A program made the translations under genes and the position numbers. The notes beneath the pieces were generated by a model that ran no database searches, was not told where the DNA came from, and saw only the letters and a program-made list of their open reading frames with translations. From Deltaproteobacteria bacterium (lineage in GTDB: Bacteria > Bdellovibrionota > O2-12-FULL-43-9 > JACQJE01), in NCBI GenBank assembly GCA_016205125.1, contig JACQJE010000116.1, positions 1 to 7,075 on the forward strand: 7,075 nucleotides of DNA, given 5' to 3'. Below, piece after piece: positions 1-4,199 of the stretch. Position 1 is the stretch's first letter, and each line of letters begins with the position of its first letter.

Positions 1-13
1 CTATTAAGCAAAG

Positions 14-42
14 TTGACAAGAGCGGCTTCCAGGGATAAAAA
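14..42 (+). promoter_or_regulatory. Candidate sigma70 promoter of the 70-846 gene
   Basis: A perfect -35 hexamer TTGACA lies at 14-19. A weaker -10, TAAAAA (4 of 6 to consensus), follows at 37-42 after a 17-base spacer. Transcription would start near 49, leaving a leader of about 20 bases that contains the ribosome site AAGGAGG (54-60), nine bases before the ATG at 70. The -35 and the ribosome site are clear; the -10 is the weak part. Confidence 0.4.
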
Positions 43-69
43 TTTTGTATTGCAAGGAGGCCACAAAAT

Positions 70-846
70 ATGCAGAACCTCAAATATGTCGTGTTCCTAA
101 TCGGTATACTTTCCATTCCATTCCCCCTCCAAGCCTCGCTCGAAGAAACGATCAAAGAAGAGGTGGGGGGAACCAAAGATAAAGTCTATTATCCGGCAAG
201 CCTGGCTCATCGCTCCCTGATCACACCCGAACAGATTCTTGAAGTCGGCGCTGTCACGCATTACAGAAATGTCCTCAACGGGCCGGGCGTCGACTTTCAT
301 TTTGAAGGTTCATACGGCTTCTACCGGGATATGGCGGCCATTGCAGGGATTCGGACGATTGCCGCCTCTCAGCCAGGCTCTTTTAAGTCGGGTGGAATGA
401 CCGTTGGAGCGCTATTTCGACTACTGAGCGAGCATCTGGAGTATCCTGAAACAATTGTCGGCCTCAAACTGGCTGCTCTCGGTTACACGGAAATCAGCGA
501 GAATAAGGGGAGCCCTGTCCTTTTAATGCCAAGCGTGAAAGCAAAAAAGGGATTAACAGATGCCATTGCTGTAACGGCTGAGACCGTGTTCGGAATCGGA
601 AAAGAGGTCGGTCTCGTCAAGCTGAGGGGGGGCGGGATTTCAAAGCTCCATCCCCTCTTTGATGCCGCTCTCTACGCTGAGTGGACAAACCTCGGCTTTC
701 CGGAACCAACCGCTGTGACCATTACTCCAGCGCTCTACTACCACTTCAAGCAGATTCTCGACCTCTCTGCCGGGGTTGATATAGCGCTCTATGGCGGCTC
801 CAGCATCGGCAACAATCTGCGCCTTGGCGTCGCCGCCGCATTTTGA
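70..846 (+). CDS. Exported protein, probable outer-membrane beta-barrel
   Basis: I do not recognise a named family. The 258-residue product starts with a good signal peptide: Lys at residue 5, a hydrophobic core at about 6-20, and a likely signal peptidase I site after Leu-Gln-Ala at residue 22. The mature part has many short alternating hydrophobic/polar stretches and Gly-rich turns. It ends in LRLGVAAAF, an amphipathic last strand with C-terminal Phe, the usual BAM-recognised signature of outer-membrane barrels. The N-terminal part (about 23-60) is polar and could be periplasmic. The start is fixed by AAGGAGG nine bases upstream. The gene stands alone on the plus strand and converges, with a 13-base gap, on the nucleotidyltransferase gene; I see no clear terminator between them. 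An outer-membrane location is likely. Any transport function is unknown, and a soluble periplasmic protein is the alternative. Confidence 0.75.
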   Translation: MQNLKYVVFLIGILSIPFPLQASLEETIKEEVGGTKDKVYYPASLAHRSLITPEQILEVGAVTHYRNVLNGPGVDFHFEGSYGFYRDMAAIAGIRTIAASQPGSFKSGGMTVGALFRLLSEHLEYPETIVGLKLAALGYTEISENKGSPVLLMPSVKAKKGLTDAIAVTAETVFGIGKEVGLVKLRGGGISKLHPLFDAALYAEWTNLGFPEPTAVTITPALYYHFKQILDLSAGVDIALYGGSSIGNNLRLGVAAAF

Positions 847-859
847 TATGTGCGTGAGG

Positions 860-1393
860 TTATGTCGTATTTTTCTCTGAAAGCAGGTGAAGCAGTCTGC
901 TCAAACGATACCCCTTAGGAAAATCAGGTGATCGGGCAATCTCAGCTCGGATCTTTGGCAGGAGGCGATCCAAATCGATCGATTCCCCCCGGAGAGAAGC
1001 ATAGTGAATCATGCTCCCGCAATCCAATAGATCGGTTTCTGTCAAGCGCTCGATCTTAAGGAGAAGATAGAGGGTGGCATTCGGGCGGAAGATTCTCCCC
1101 GCTTTTCCCTGATACAGCAACACAAGATCCTTTTCCCAGTTCGGAATGCGATAAAGAAAGAAGCTTGCAGCCTGATTCACAGATTCCACTGGAAGGCCAA
1201 GCTCTACAGCAATCTCCATTAATTTGAGAAGATCGCTTTGAGTCGCTTCCCTGCCCGCTGCAATATCGATATCCTCTGTGAAACGGGAATCGATTCCCAG
1301 GAGGGGAAGAAGGGAGCCGCCAATGATCACCCAATCGCCCGCAATCTTGTCTGCCACAGACTGAACAAATTTTTCGATGATTTGTTTTTGCAT
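860..1393 (-). CDS. Nucleotidyltransferase, putative toxin or effector of an XRE/NTase module
   Basis: The 177-residue protein belongs to the polymerase-beta-type nucleotidyltransferase superfamily. The core is visible at residues 21-44: a beta strand, then Gly-Gly-Ser (25-27), a helix, then Thr-Glu-Asp-Ile-Asp-Ile with the metal-binding pair Asp41 and Asp43. Asp89, in a Lys-Asp-Leu-Val-Leu strand, is a plausible third acidic ligand. The stretch LLKIERLTETDLLD (111-124) resembles the Lys...Arg...Asp-Leu-x-Asp helix common in AbiEii/DUF6036-like members. All catalytic residues look present, so the enzyme should be active. It probably transfers a nucleotide to RNA or protein, but the substrate cannot be read from the sequence. 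The gene is second in an operon. Its ATG shares a base with the upstream stop codon (TGATG), and the ribosome site is weak, so translation is probably coupled. No signal peptide; cytoplasmic. Confidence 0.82.
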   Translation of the reverse strand: MQKQIIEKFVQSVADKIAGDWVIIGGSLLPLLGIDSRFTEDIDIAAGREATQSDLLKLMEIAVELGLPVESVNQAASFFLYRIPNWEKDLVLLYQGKAGRIFRPNATLYLLLKIERLTETDLLDCGSMIHYASLRGESIDLDRLLPKIRAEIARSPDFPKGYRLSRLLHLLSEKNTT

Positions 1394-1902
1394 CAGAGAA
1401 CCTGTGCCATTTTTTCACCCGCAATGCGGCTCAGTTTGATCATCCTCCCTTTTGAGTATTGGGTAAAGATTCTGTTGGCCATCCCCCCATCGGAAAAATA
1501 ACTAAAGAGGAGAGGATAATATCGACGAAGTGCATAGAGTGCAGCAGCAATCCCTTCCGCCACTCTCTCGTTTTCGATCTGACCGAGAGCTTCCACCGCT
1601 TCCCACAATTGAGAAAGGAGCTTCCTCGGCGATGGTTTCTCAGGAGAGATTTCTTGATCTTCCACCAGAGTGACTGGCAGAATCCATTTCTGCAGCAATG
1701 CCCAGTCCGGCACCTCCTCCGAGACTTCCAGAGTAAAACCTAAAGCCCTTTCCAATTTCTTCAGAACCTCAAGTGTCGGATTCCCCCTCCCTCCTTCCAA
1801 TAATTGAATGGTTGGCAGACTGACCCCGCTCTTCACCGCCAGCTCGATCTGCGAAAGGCGACGCGCCTTTCTTCTTTTTCTAATTATTTCAGATAATTTC
1901 AT
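1393..1902 (-). CDS. XRE-family HTH regulator, likely antitoxin and autorepressor
   Basis: The 169-residue protein has a Cro/C1-type helix-turn-helix at residues 1-58. The HTH helices lie near 16-38, and the Leu-Glu-x-Gly-x-Gly-Asn-Pro segment typical of the fold follows. The C-terminal part (about 65-169) is a separate, mostly helical domain ending in GRMIKLSRIA (152-161). I recall this kind of ending from XRE proteins encoded next to nucleotidyltransferases. An upstream in-frame GTG at 1944 was rejected because it lies ahead of the -35 box and could not be in the transcript. The ATG at 1902 begins the natural HTH domain. There is no ribosome site before it, which fits a leaderless mRNA. The gene is first in the operon and overlaps the nucleotidyltransferase gene by one base. 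It very likely binds the palindrome that covers its own promoter. The antitoxin role is inferred from architecture. Confidence 0.85.
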   Translation of the reverse strand: MKLSEIIRKRRKARRLSQIELAVKSGVSLPTIQLLEGGRGNPTLEVLKKLERALGFTLEVSEEVPDWALLQKWILPVTLVEDQEISPEKPSPRKLLSQLWEAVEALGQIENERVAEGIAAALYALRRYYPLLFSYFSDGGMANRIFTQYSKGRMIKLSRIAGEKMAQVL

Positions 1903-1938
1903 ATCACATATTATATTATGCTTAATATAATATGTCAA
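1903..1938 (-). promoter_or_regulatory. Consensus sigma70 promoter embedded in a 13-bp-arm palindromic operator
   Basis: Read on the minus strand, TTGACA occupies 1938-1933 and TATAAT 1915-1910 with exactly 17 bases between them, a perfect match to the sigma70 consensus. A perfect inverted repeat lies across it: ACATATTATATTA at 1906-1918 and TAATATAATATGT at 1923-1935, with a 4-base spacer. It covers the -10 and touches the -35, so a dimer bound there would block RNA polymerase. With the last T of the -10 at -7, the start falls at about 1903, one base before the ATG at 1902. The natural ligand is the HTH protein encoded immediately downstream. Confidence 0.8.
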
Positions 1939-1968
1939 TAGCACGAAGCTCTTAATTCATTTGTCGGT

Positions 1969-1993
1969 CAAAGTGGCAAATTTTGTCACTTTG
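1969..1993. repeat. 25-bp near-perfect palindrome, possible operator
   Basis: CAAAGTGGCAAA (1969-1980) and TTTGTCACTTTG (1982-1993) are inverted copies with 11 of 12 positions paired around a single central T. It lies about 70 bases upstream of the broken ATPase gene and 67 bases upstream, on the other side, of the HTH gene. No T-run follows, so it is not a standard terminator. It could be a regulator site that belonged to the lost ATPase gene, or the trace of a mobile-element end. Confidence 0.5.
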
Positions 1994-2026
1994 GAAAAGG
2001 TGATATTCTCAACACGCGGAAATAAT

Positions 2027-2054
2027 TTAACTTTTCTGTGATGTTTTCTACAAT
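2027..2054 (+). promoter_or_regulatory. Candidate promoter of the broken ATPase gene
   Basis: TACAAT at 2049-2054 matches five of six bases of the -10 consensus. TTAACT at 2027-2032 is a weak -35 (4 of 6) with a 16-base spacer. The predicted start is at about 2061, the first base of the ATG of the ATPase fragment, which has no ribosome site. The spacing is almost the same as in the HTH gene's promoter. Confidence 0.4.
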
Positions 2055-2060
2055 GTAAAT

Positions 2061-2165
2061 ATGAAGCGAAGGCTCCTTTCAAGGCAAATTACTGAGGTGT
2101 TACGCCAAATTCTTGCTGTAGCTCTGGTCGGCCCGCGTCAGGCGGGAAAGAAGCGTGTTATTTAA
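2061..2165 (+). pseudogene. N-terminal fragment of an AAA_14/DUF4143-type ATPase
   Basis: Thirty-four codons are open from the ATG at 2061 to TAA at 2163-2165. The peptide begins MKRRLLSRQITEVL and contains VALVGPRQAGK (residues 21-31), the strand and Walker A loop of ATPases whose N-terminus typically reads R-x-L-x-x-x-I-x-x-x-L...(V/L)-x-G-P-R-Q-(A/V)-G-K-T-T. Intact members have roughly 370-420 residues, with an AAA_14 domain and a C-terminal DUF4143. Here the match stops right after Gly-Lys, at about 2150. The expected Thr-Thr is replaced by Lys-Arg-Val-Ile and a stop that overlaps the end of the lysR gene. No further ATPase sequence is seen to the right. It is a dead gene start cut by the neighbouring insert. 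A real 34-residue peptide is much less likely. Confidence 0.7.
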
Positions 2166-3043
2166 AAGCATTCTTTTCCAAAATTTTGAACAATCAGATC
2201 AGCAATCACGCGCCCACTCTTCGTGTTTTGCGCATCTTTGCGATAAATGAGGCAAATTCGGTCGTGGAACTTGGGGGCATCTTTTTTCCAGATTCGCAGC
2301 CCCACGCCTTTTTGACTCTGAGCCACTCGTCCGGGCAAGATGCCGATGCCTGCACCAGCCGCAACGAGTGAACGAATGACCTCTAAGTTCGATGAGGTGA
2401 TCACACGGCGGAAGACAATTTTTTTTGCCGCCATTTCTTTGAGTAATGATTGAGTCTGAATCAGATCGGAGTCACAGATGAGAACGCCATCTTCAGAAGT
2501 CGGATCTTGAAGAGATGATTTTCCTGGTCCCGCGTAGAGTGAAACTTCAGCTTCTGCGAGGAACTTAATAACGAGATCTGGATGTGCAACCGGGTTGACG
2601 ACAATTCCAAAATCGACCTCAAAGCTAATCACCCGCTCGGTAATACGCCGCGAAAGATCGTGAACAAGCTTCACCTCAATGTTTGAGTGTTTCTCCATCA
2701 GTTCTGGCAAGAAATTCGGCAATGAATAGAGCGCGACAGAAGGATGACAACCGATAATATAACGCCCCCCGATTTCAGAAACCGCCTTGATGGCATCTCC
2801 ACGCATCCTTTCCCATTCTGCGAATAAATTTCTCGCTTGTGCCACGAAGCGTTGGCCCGCATGCGTCAGTTTGACACCAATCTTGCTCCGGATCAGGAGC
2901 TCTGCTCCAACATTGCGCTCTAATTTTCGGATCGCAAGGCTGAGCGTCGGCTGGGTGATGCCGAGCCGCTCTGCCGCACGAGAGAGGTTGAGCGTCTGCG
3001 CGACTTCCAGAAAGTAGTGCAGTTCAGCCGATGACGGAATCAT
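2162..3043 (-). CDS. LysR-type transcriptional regulator, likely activator of the adjacent dioxygenase gene
   Basis: The 293 residues are a normal full length for the family. The winged HTH spans residues 5-64, with the characteristic LSRAAERLGITQPTLS at 20-35 and the Leu-x-x-x-x-Gly-x-x-Leu-(hydrophobic) and Leu-Thr-x-Ala-Gly wing features following. A periplasmic-binding-protein-like effector domain fills about 90-290, including AAGAGIGILPG near 233-243, a usual motif of the second subdomain. The start ATG at 3043 has AGGA seven bases upstream. The gene is divergent from the intradiol dioxygenase gene, with a 116-base gap holding a T-N11-A box, the classic arrangement for a LysR activator controlling a catabolic gene and itself. 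The inducer is probably an aromatic compound or its cleavage product (inference). Its stop codon lies within a few bases of the point where the ATPase fragment breaks off. Confidence 0.9.
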   Translation of the reverse strand: MIPSSAELHYFLEVAQTLNLSRAAERLGITQPTLSLAIRKLERNVGAELLIRSKIGVKLTHAGQRFVAQARNLFAEWERMRGDAIKAVSEIGGRYIIGCHPSVALYSLPNFLPELMEKHSNIEVKLVHDLSRRITERVISFEVDFGIVVNPVAHPDLVIKFLAEAEVSLYAGPGKSSLQDPTSEDGVLICDSDLIQTQSLLKEMAAKKIVFRRVITSSNLEVIRSLVAAGAGIGILPGRVAQSQKGVGLRIWKKDAPKFHDRICLIYRKDAQNTKSGRVIADLIVQNFGKECF

Positions 3044-3071
3044 AAATCTTTCCTATCACAAATATTGGCGT

Positions 3072-3088
3072 AATTGAATAGATCAATT
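3072..3088. promoter_or_regulatory. LysR-type binding box (T-N11-A) between lysR and the dioxygenase gene
   Basis: AATTGA (3072-3077) and TCAATT (3083-3088) are perfect inverted arms around five bases, and T3074/A3086 form the symmetric T-N11-A core of a LysR box. A further partly symmetric stretch, GATC...GATC (3081-3095), runs toward the dioxygenase gene and could be part of an activation site. The box lies 28 bases upstream of the lysR start and about 70 bases upstream of the dioxygenase start, a usual position for autorepression plus divergent activation. I find no strong -35/-10 pair for the dioxygenase, as expected for an activator-dependent promoter. Confidence 0.6.
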
Positions 3089-3159
3089 CATGATCTCCGC
3101 ATAGAGTGTTCGTATCGAGCTGCAAATCGCCGCTCTTTAACAAGTCGGAGAGTAAAAAG

Positions 3160-3840
3160 ATGAAATCATCCAAACTATCAAGACGCAAGTTTTTGGCCGC
3201 GACATCACTTGGATCTCTAGGGTTAATTAGCGCATCACAAGGGATCGGCCAAACCTTACTTTCAGTGTGTCGAGCAACACCCCGGCAAACCGAGGGGCCC
3301 TTTTACCCCGTTGACGACCAGCTCGACAAAGACACCGATCTCACTTGGGTGGAAGGGAGATCGGAACGAGCGACCGGTCAGATCATCTACGTGGAGGGGG
3401 TAGTCATGGATCCCAACTGTCAACCGATCGAGGGAGCTCTCGTGGAGATCTGGCAGGCCTGTGAGAGTGGAAGGTACAATCACCCTGGCGATAGAGAAAA
3501 TCCCGCTCCGCTTGATCCTAATTTCCAATACTGGGGGAGGGCTCTCTCAGATCGGGAAGGGAAATACCTCTTTAAGACGATTGTGCCCGGTTCTTACCCT
3601 GCTGGGCCTGATTGGATCCGCCCATCCCACATTCACTTTAAGATTCAGAAGCGGGGCTTTTTAGAGCTAATCACGCAGATGTACTTTGCGGGGGATCCTT
3701 TGAATGACAAGGATCTGATCTTGCAGAGACTCTCACAAGAAAATCAGAGGAGTGTGATCGTGGAGTTAAACGAACCGACTTCAGATCATGAGCCGGGCTC
3801 TAAAGTCTGCCGGTTCAACATTACACTGCGAAGAGCCTGA
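3160..3840 (+). CDS. Tat-exported intradiol ring-cleavage dioxygenase (protocatechuate/catechol dioxygenase family)
   Basis: A 226-residue non-haem Fe(III) enzyme of the family that opens catechol-type rings between the two hydroxyls. The four iron ligands are present: Tyr106 in GRYNH, Tyr146 in PGSYP, and His157 and His159 in PSHIHF. The family-typical Arg154, which helps cleavage, is also there. TPRQTEGPFYP (40-50), PLDPNF (117-122) and ITQMYFAGDPL (171-181) closely match the protocatechuate 3,4-dioxygenase beta-chain pattern. The N-terminus, with SRRKFL at 7-12 and a hydrophobic segment at 13-28, is a Tat signal, so the enzyme should be exported folded with its iron. The ATG at 3160 was chosen because GGAG lies nine bases upstream and it sits just before the Tat motif; a GTG at 3106 lacks this. 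There is no alpha-subunit gene or further beta-ketoadipate gene in view, so the exact substrate is open. Confidence 0.88.
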   Translation: MKSSKLSRRKFLAATSLGSLGLISASQGIGQTLLSVCRATPRQTEGPFYPVDDQLDKDTDLTWVEGRSERATGQIIYVEGVVMDPNCQPIEGALVEIWQACESGRYNHPGDRENPAPLDPNFQYWGRALSDREGKYLFKTIVPGSYPAGPDWIRPSHIHFKIQKRGFLELITQMYFAGDPLNDKDLILQRLSQENQRSVIVELNEPTSDHEPGSKVCRFNITLRRA

Positions 3841-3846
3841 CGCCTT

Positions 3847-3969
3847 TCAGTTCGGCCTTCCCCATATTAATACGGCTATGCCACCCGTAACAATGTAAGG
3901 AATAGCTGACTCATCGAGAAGTCTTGCTACTTTGACGACTACTTTTCCTGGATCGTTCTTTTCTTTCAT
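3847..3969 (-). pseudogene. N-terminal fragment of a second nucleotidyltransferase
   Basis: Forty codons run from ATG (3969) to TGA (3847-3849), beginning MKEKNDPGKVVVKVARLLDE and continuing with IPYIVTGGIAVLIWGRP (23-39). This is the typical opening of a nucleotidyltransferase of the kind reading I-P-Y-x-(V/L)-T-G-x-x-A-(V)-x-x-x-G-(R/E)-P-R-x-T-x-D-(I/V)-D. Here it breaks off after Gly-Arg-Pro, a few codons before the catalytic Asp-x-Asp. Intact relatives have about 150-180 residues. GGAG lies four bases before the ATG. It overlaps the upstream small gene by 59 bases in another frame. The break at about 3850 is ten bases from the dioxygenase stop, and no further matching sequence lies beyond it. 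It has lost its active site and must be non-functional. It differs from the intact nucleotidyltransferase at 860-1393. Confidence 0.72.
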
Positions 3970-4105
3970 GCATCTCCGGTCCAATGAGCTCATAAGCCAA
4001 CAGCCACATTCCACTCCATAGCTCGAATTTTTCTTCTGAAGTCATGTTTCGGAAGATTTCGTCTTGTATTTCCTGTGCTCGCTTATTTGCAAGAGAGGGT
4101 TTCAT
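3911..4105 (-). CDS. Small conserved-type protein, partner of the broken nucleotidyltransferase
   Basis: A 64-residue protein beginning MKPSLANKRAQEIQDEIF. It has a helical N-terminal half with EIQDEIFRNMTSEEKFEL at about 12-29 and a Ser/Arg/Lys-rich tail ending KTSR. I recall short proteins with a similar (Ala/Arg)-x-E-I-Q-D-E-I-F-R-x-M-(S/T) start encoded directly ahead of nucleotidyltransferase genes, which is the context here, but I cannot name a family. The ATG at 4105 has AAGGAA five bases upstream; a longer in-frame GTG at 4210 would overlap the neighbouring ankyrin gene and read through its terminator, so I reject it. No signal peptide or membrane segment. If the pair was a toxin-antitoxin-like module, this is the orphan left after the enzyme was destroyed. 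The basic tail is encoded in the overlap with the nucleotidyltransferase start and may be constrained by it. Confidence 0.6.
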   Translation of the reverse strand: MKPSLANKRAQEIQDEIFRNMTSEEKFELWSGMWLLAYELIGPEMHERKERSRKSSRQSSKTSR

Positions 4106-4108
4106 TAT

Positions 4109-4134
4109 AGTTCCTTCGCTCCGCTCAGATGACA
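4109..4134. repeat. REP-like intergenic motif (TTCGCTCCGCTCAGA type)
   Basis: The stretch reads AGTTCC, then TTCGCTCCGCTCAGA, then TGACA. It closely resembles a short element that I recall scattered between genes in many unrelated bacterial and metagenomic genomes. The inner GCTCCGCTC is a short quasi-repeat. Its complement, GAGCGGAGCGAAGGAAC, supplies the ribosome site (AAGGAA) of the small gene starting at 4105. A single copy is visible here, so repeat status rests on recall. Confidence 0.45.
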
Positions 4135-4158
4135 AATATAATTCAGACCTGGCGTACG

Positions 4159-4198
4159 AAATAAGGAGGAGGGCTTCTGTGACCTCCTCCGACTTTTT
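4159..4198 (-). terminator. Rho-independent terminator of the ankyrin gene, possibly bidirectional
   Basis: GGAGGAGG (4165-4172) pairs perfectly with CCTCCTCC (4183-4190) around a 10-base loop. On the minus strand, ten bases after the ankyrin stop codon, the stem is followed by TTATTT (4164-4159). On the plus strand it is followed by GAC and five T (4194-4198), so it could also stop transcripts coming from the dioxygenase side. It separates the ankyrin gene from the small gene at 3911-4105. Confidence 0.72.
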
Positions 4199-4199
4199 C

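Noticed and set aside
1903..1944. Upstream in-frame GTG start giving the HTH protein 14 extra residues
   Set aside because: The GTG at 1944 lies upstream of the consensus promoter and the extra residues are encoded by the operator itself; they do not match an HTH N-terminus.
2132..2144. GC-rich hairpin (CCCGC/GCGGG) as a terminator for lysR or the ATPase fragment
   Set aside because: No T-run follows on either strand, and the bases encode the Gly-Pro-Arg-Gln-Ala-Gly of a Walker A motif.
3106..3159. GTG start for a longer dioxygenase
   Set aside because: It has no ribosome site, and the 18 extra residues would push the Tat motif away from the N-terminus.
3262..3273. Lipoprotein-type Cys (Leu-Ser-Val-Cys, residues 34-37) in the dioxygenase
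   Set aside because: Val precedes the Cys where Gly, Ala or Ser is expected, and the Cys lies outside the usual signal-peptide range; a plain Tat signal explains the N-terminus.
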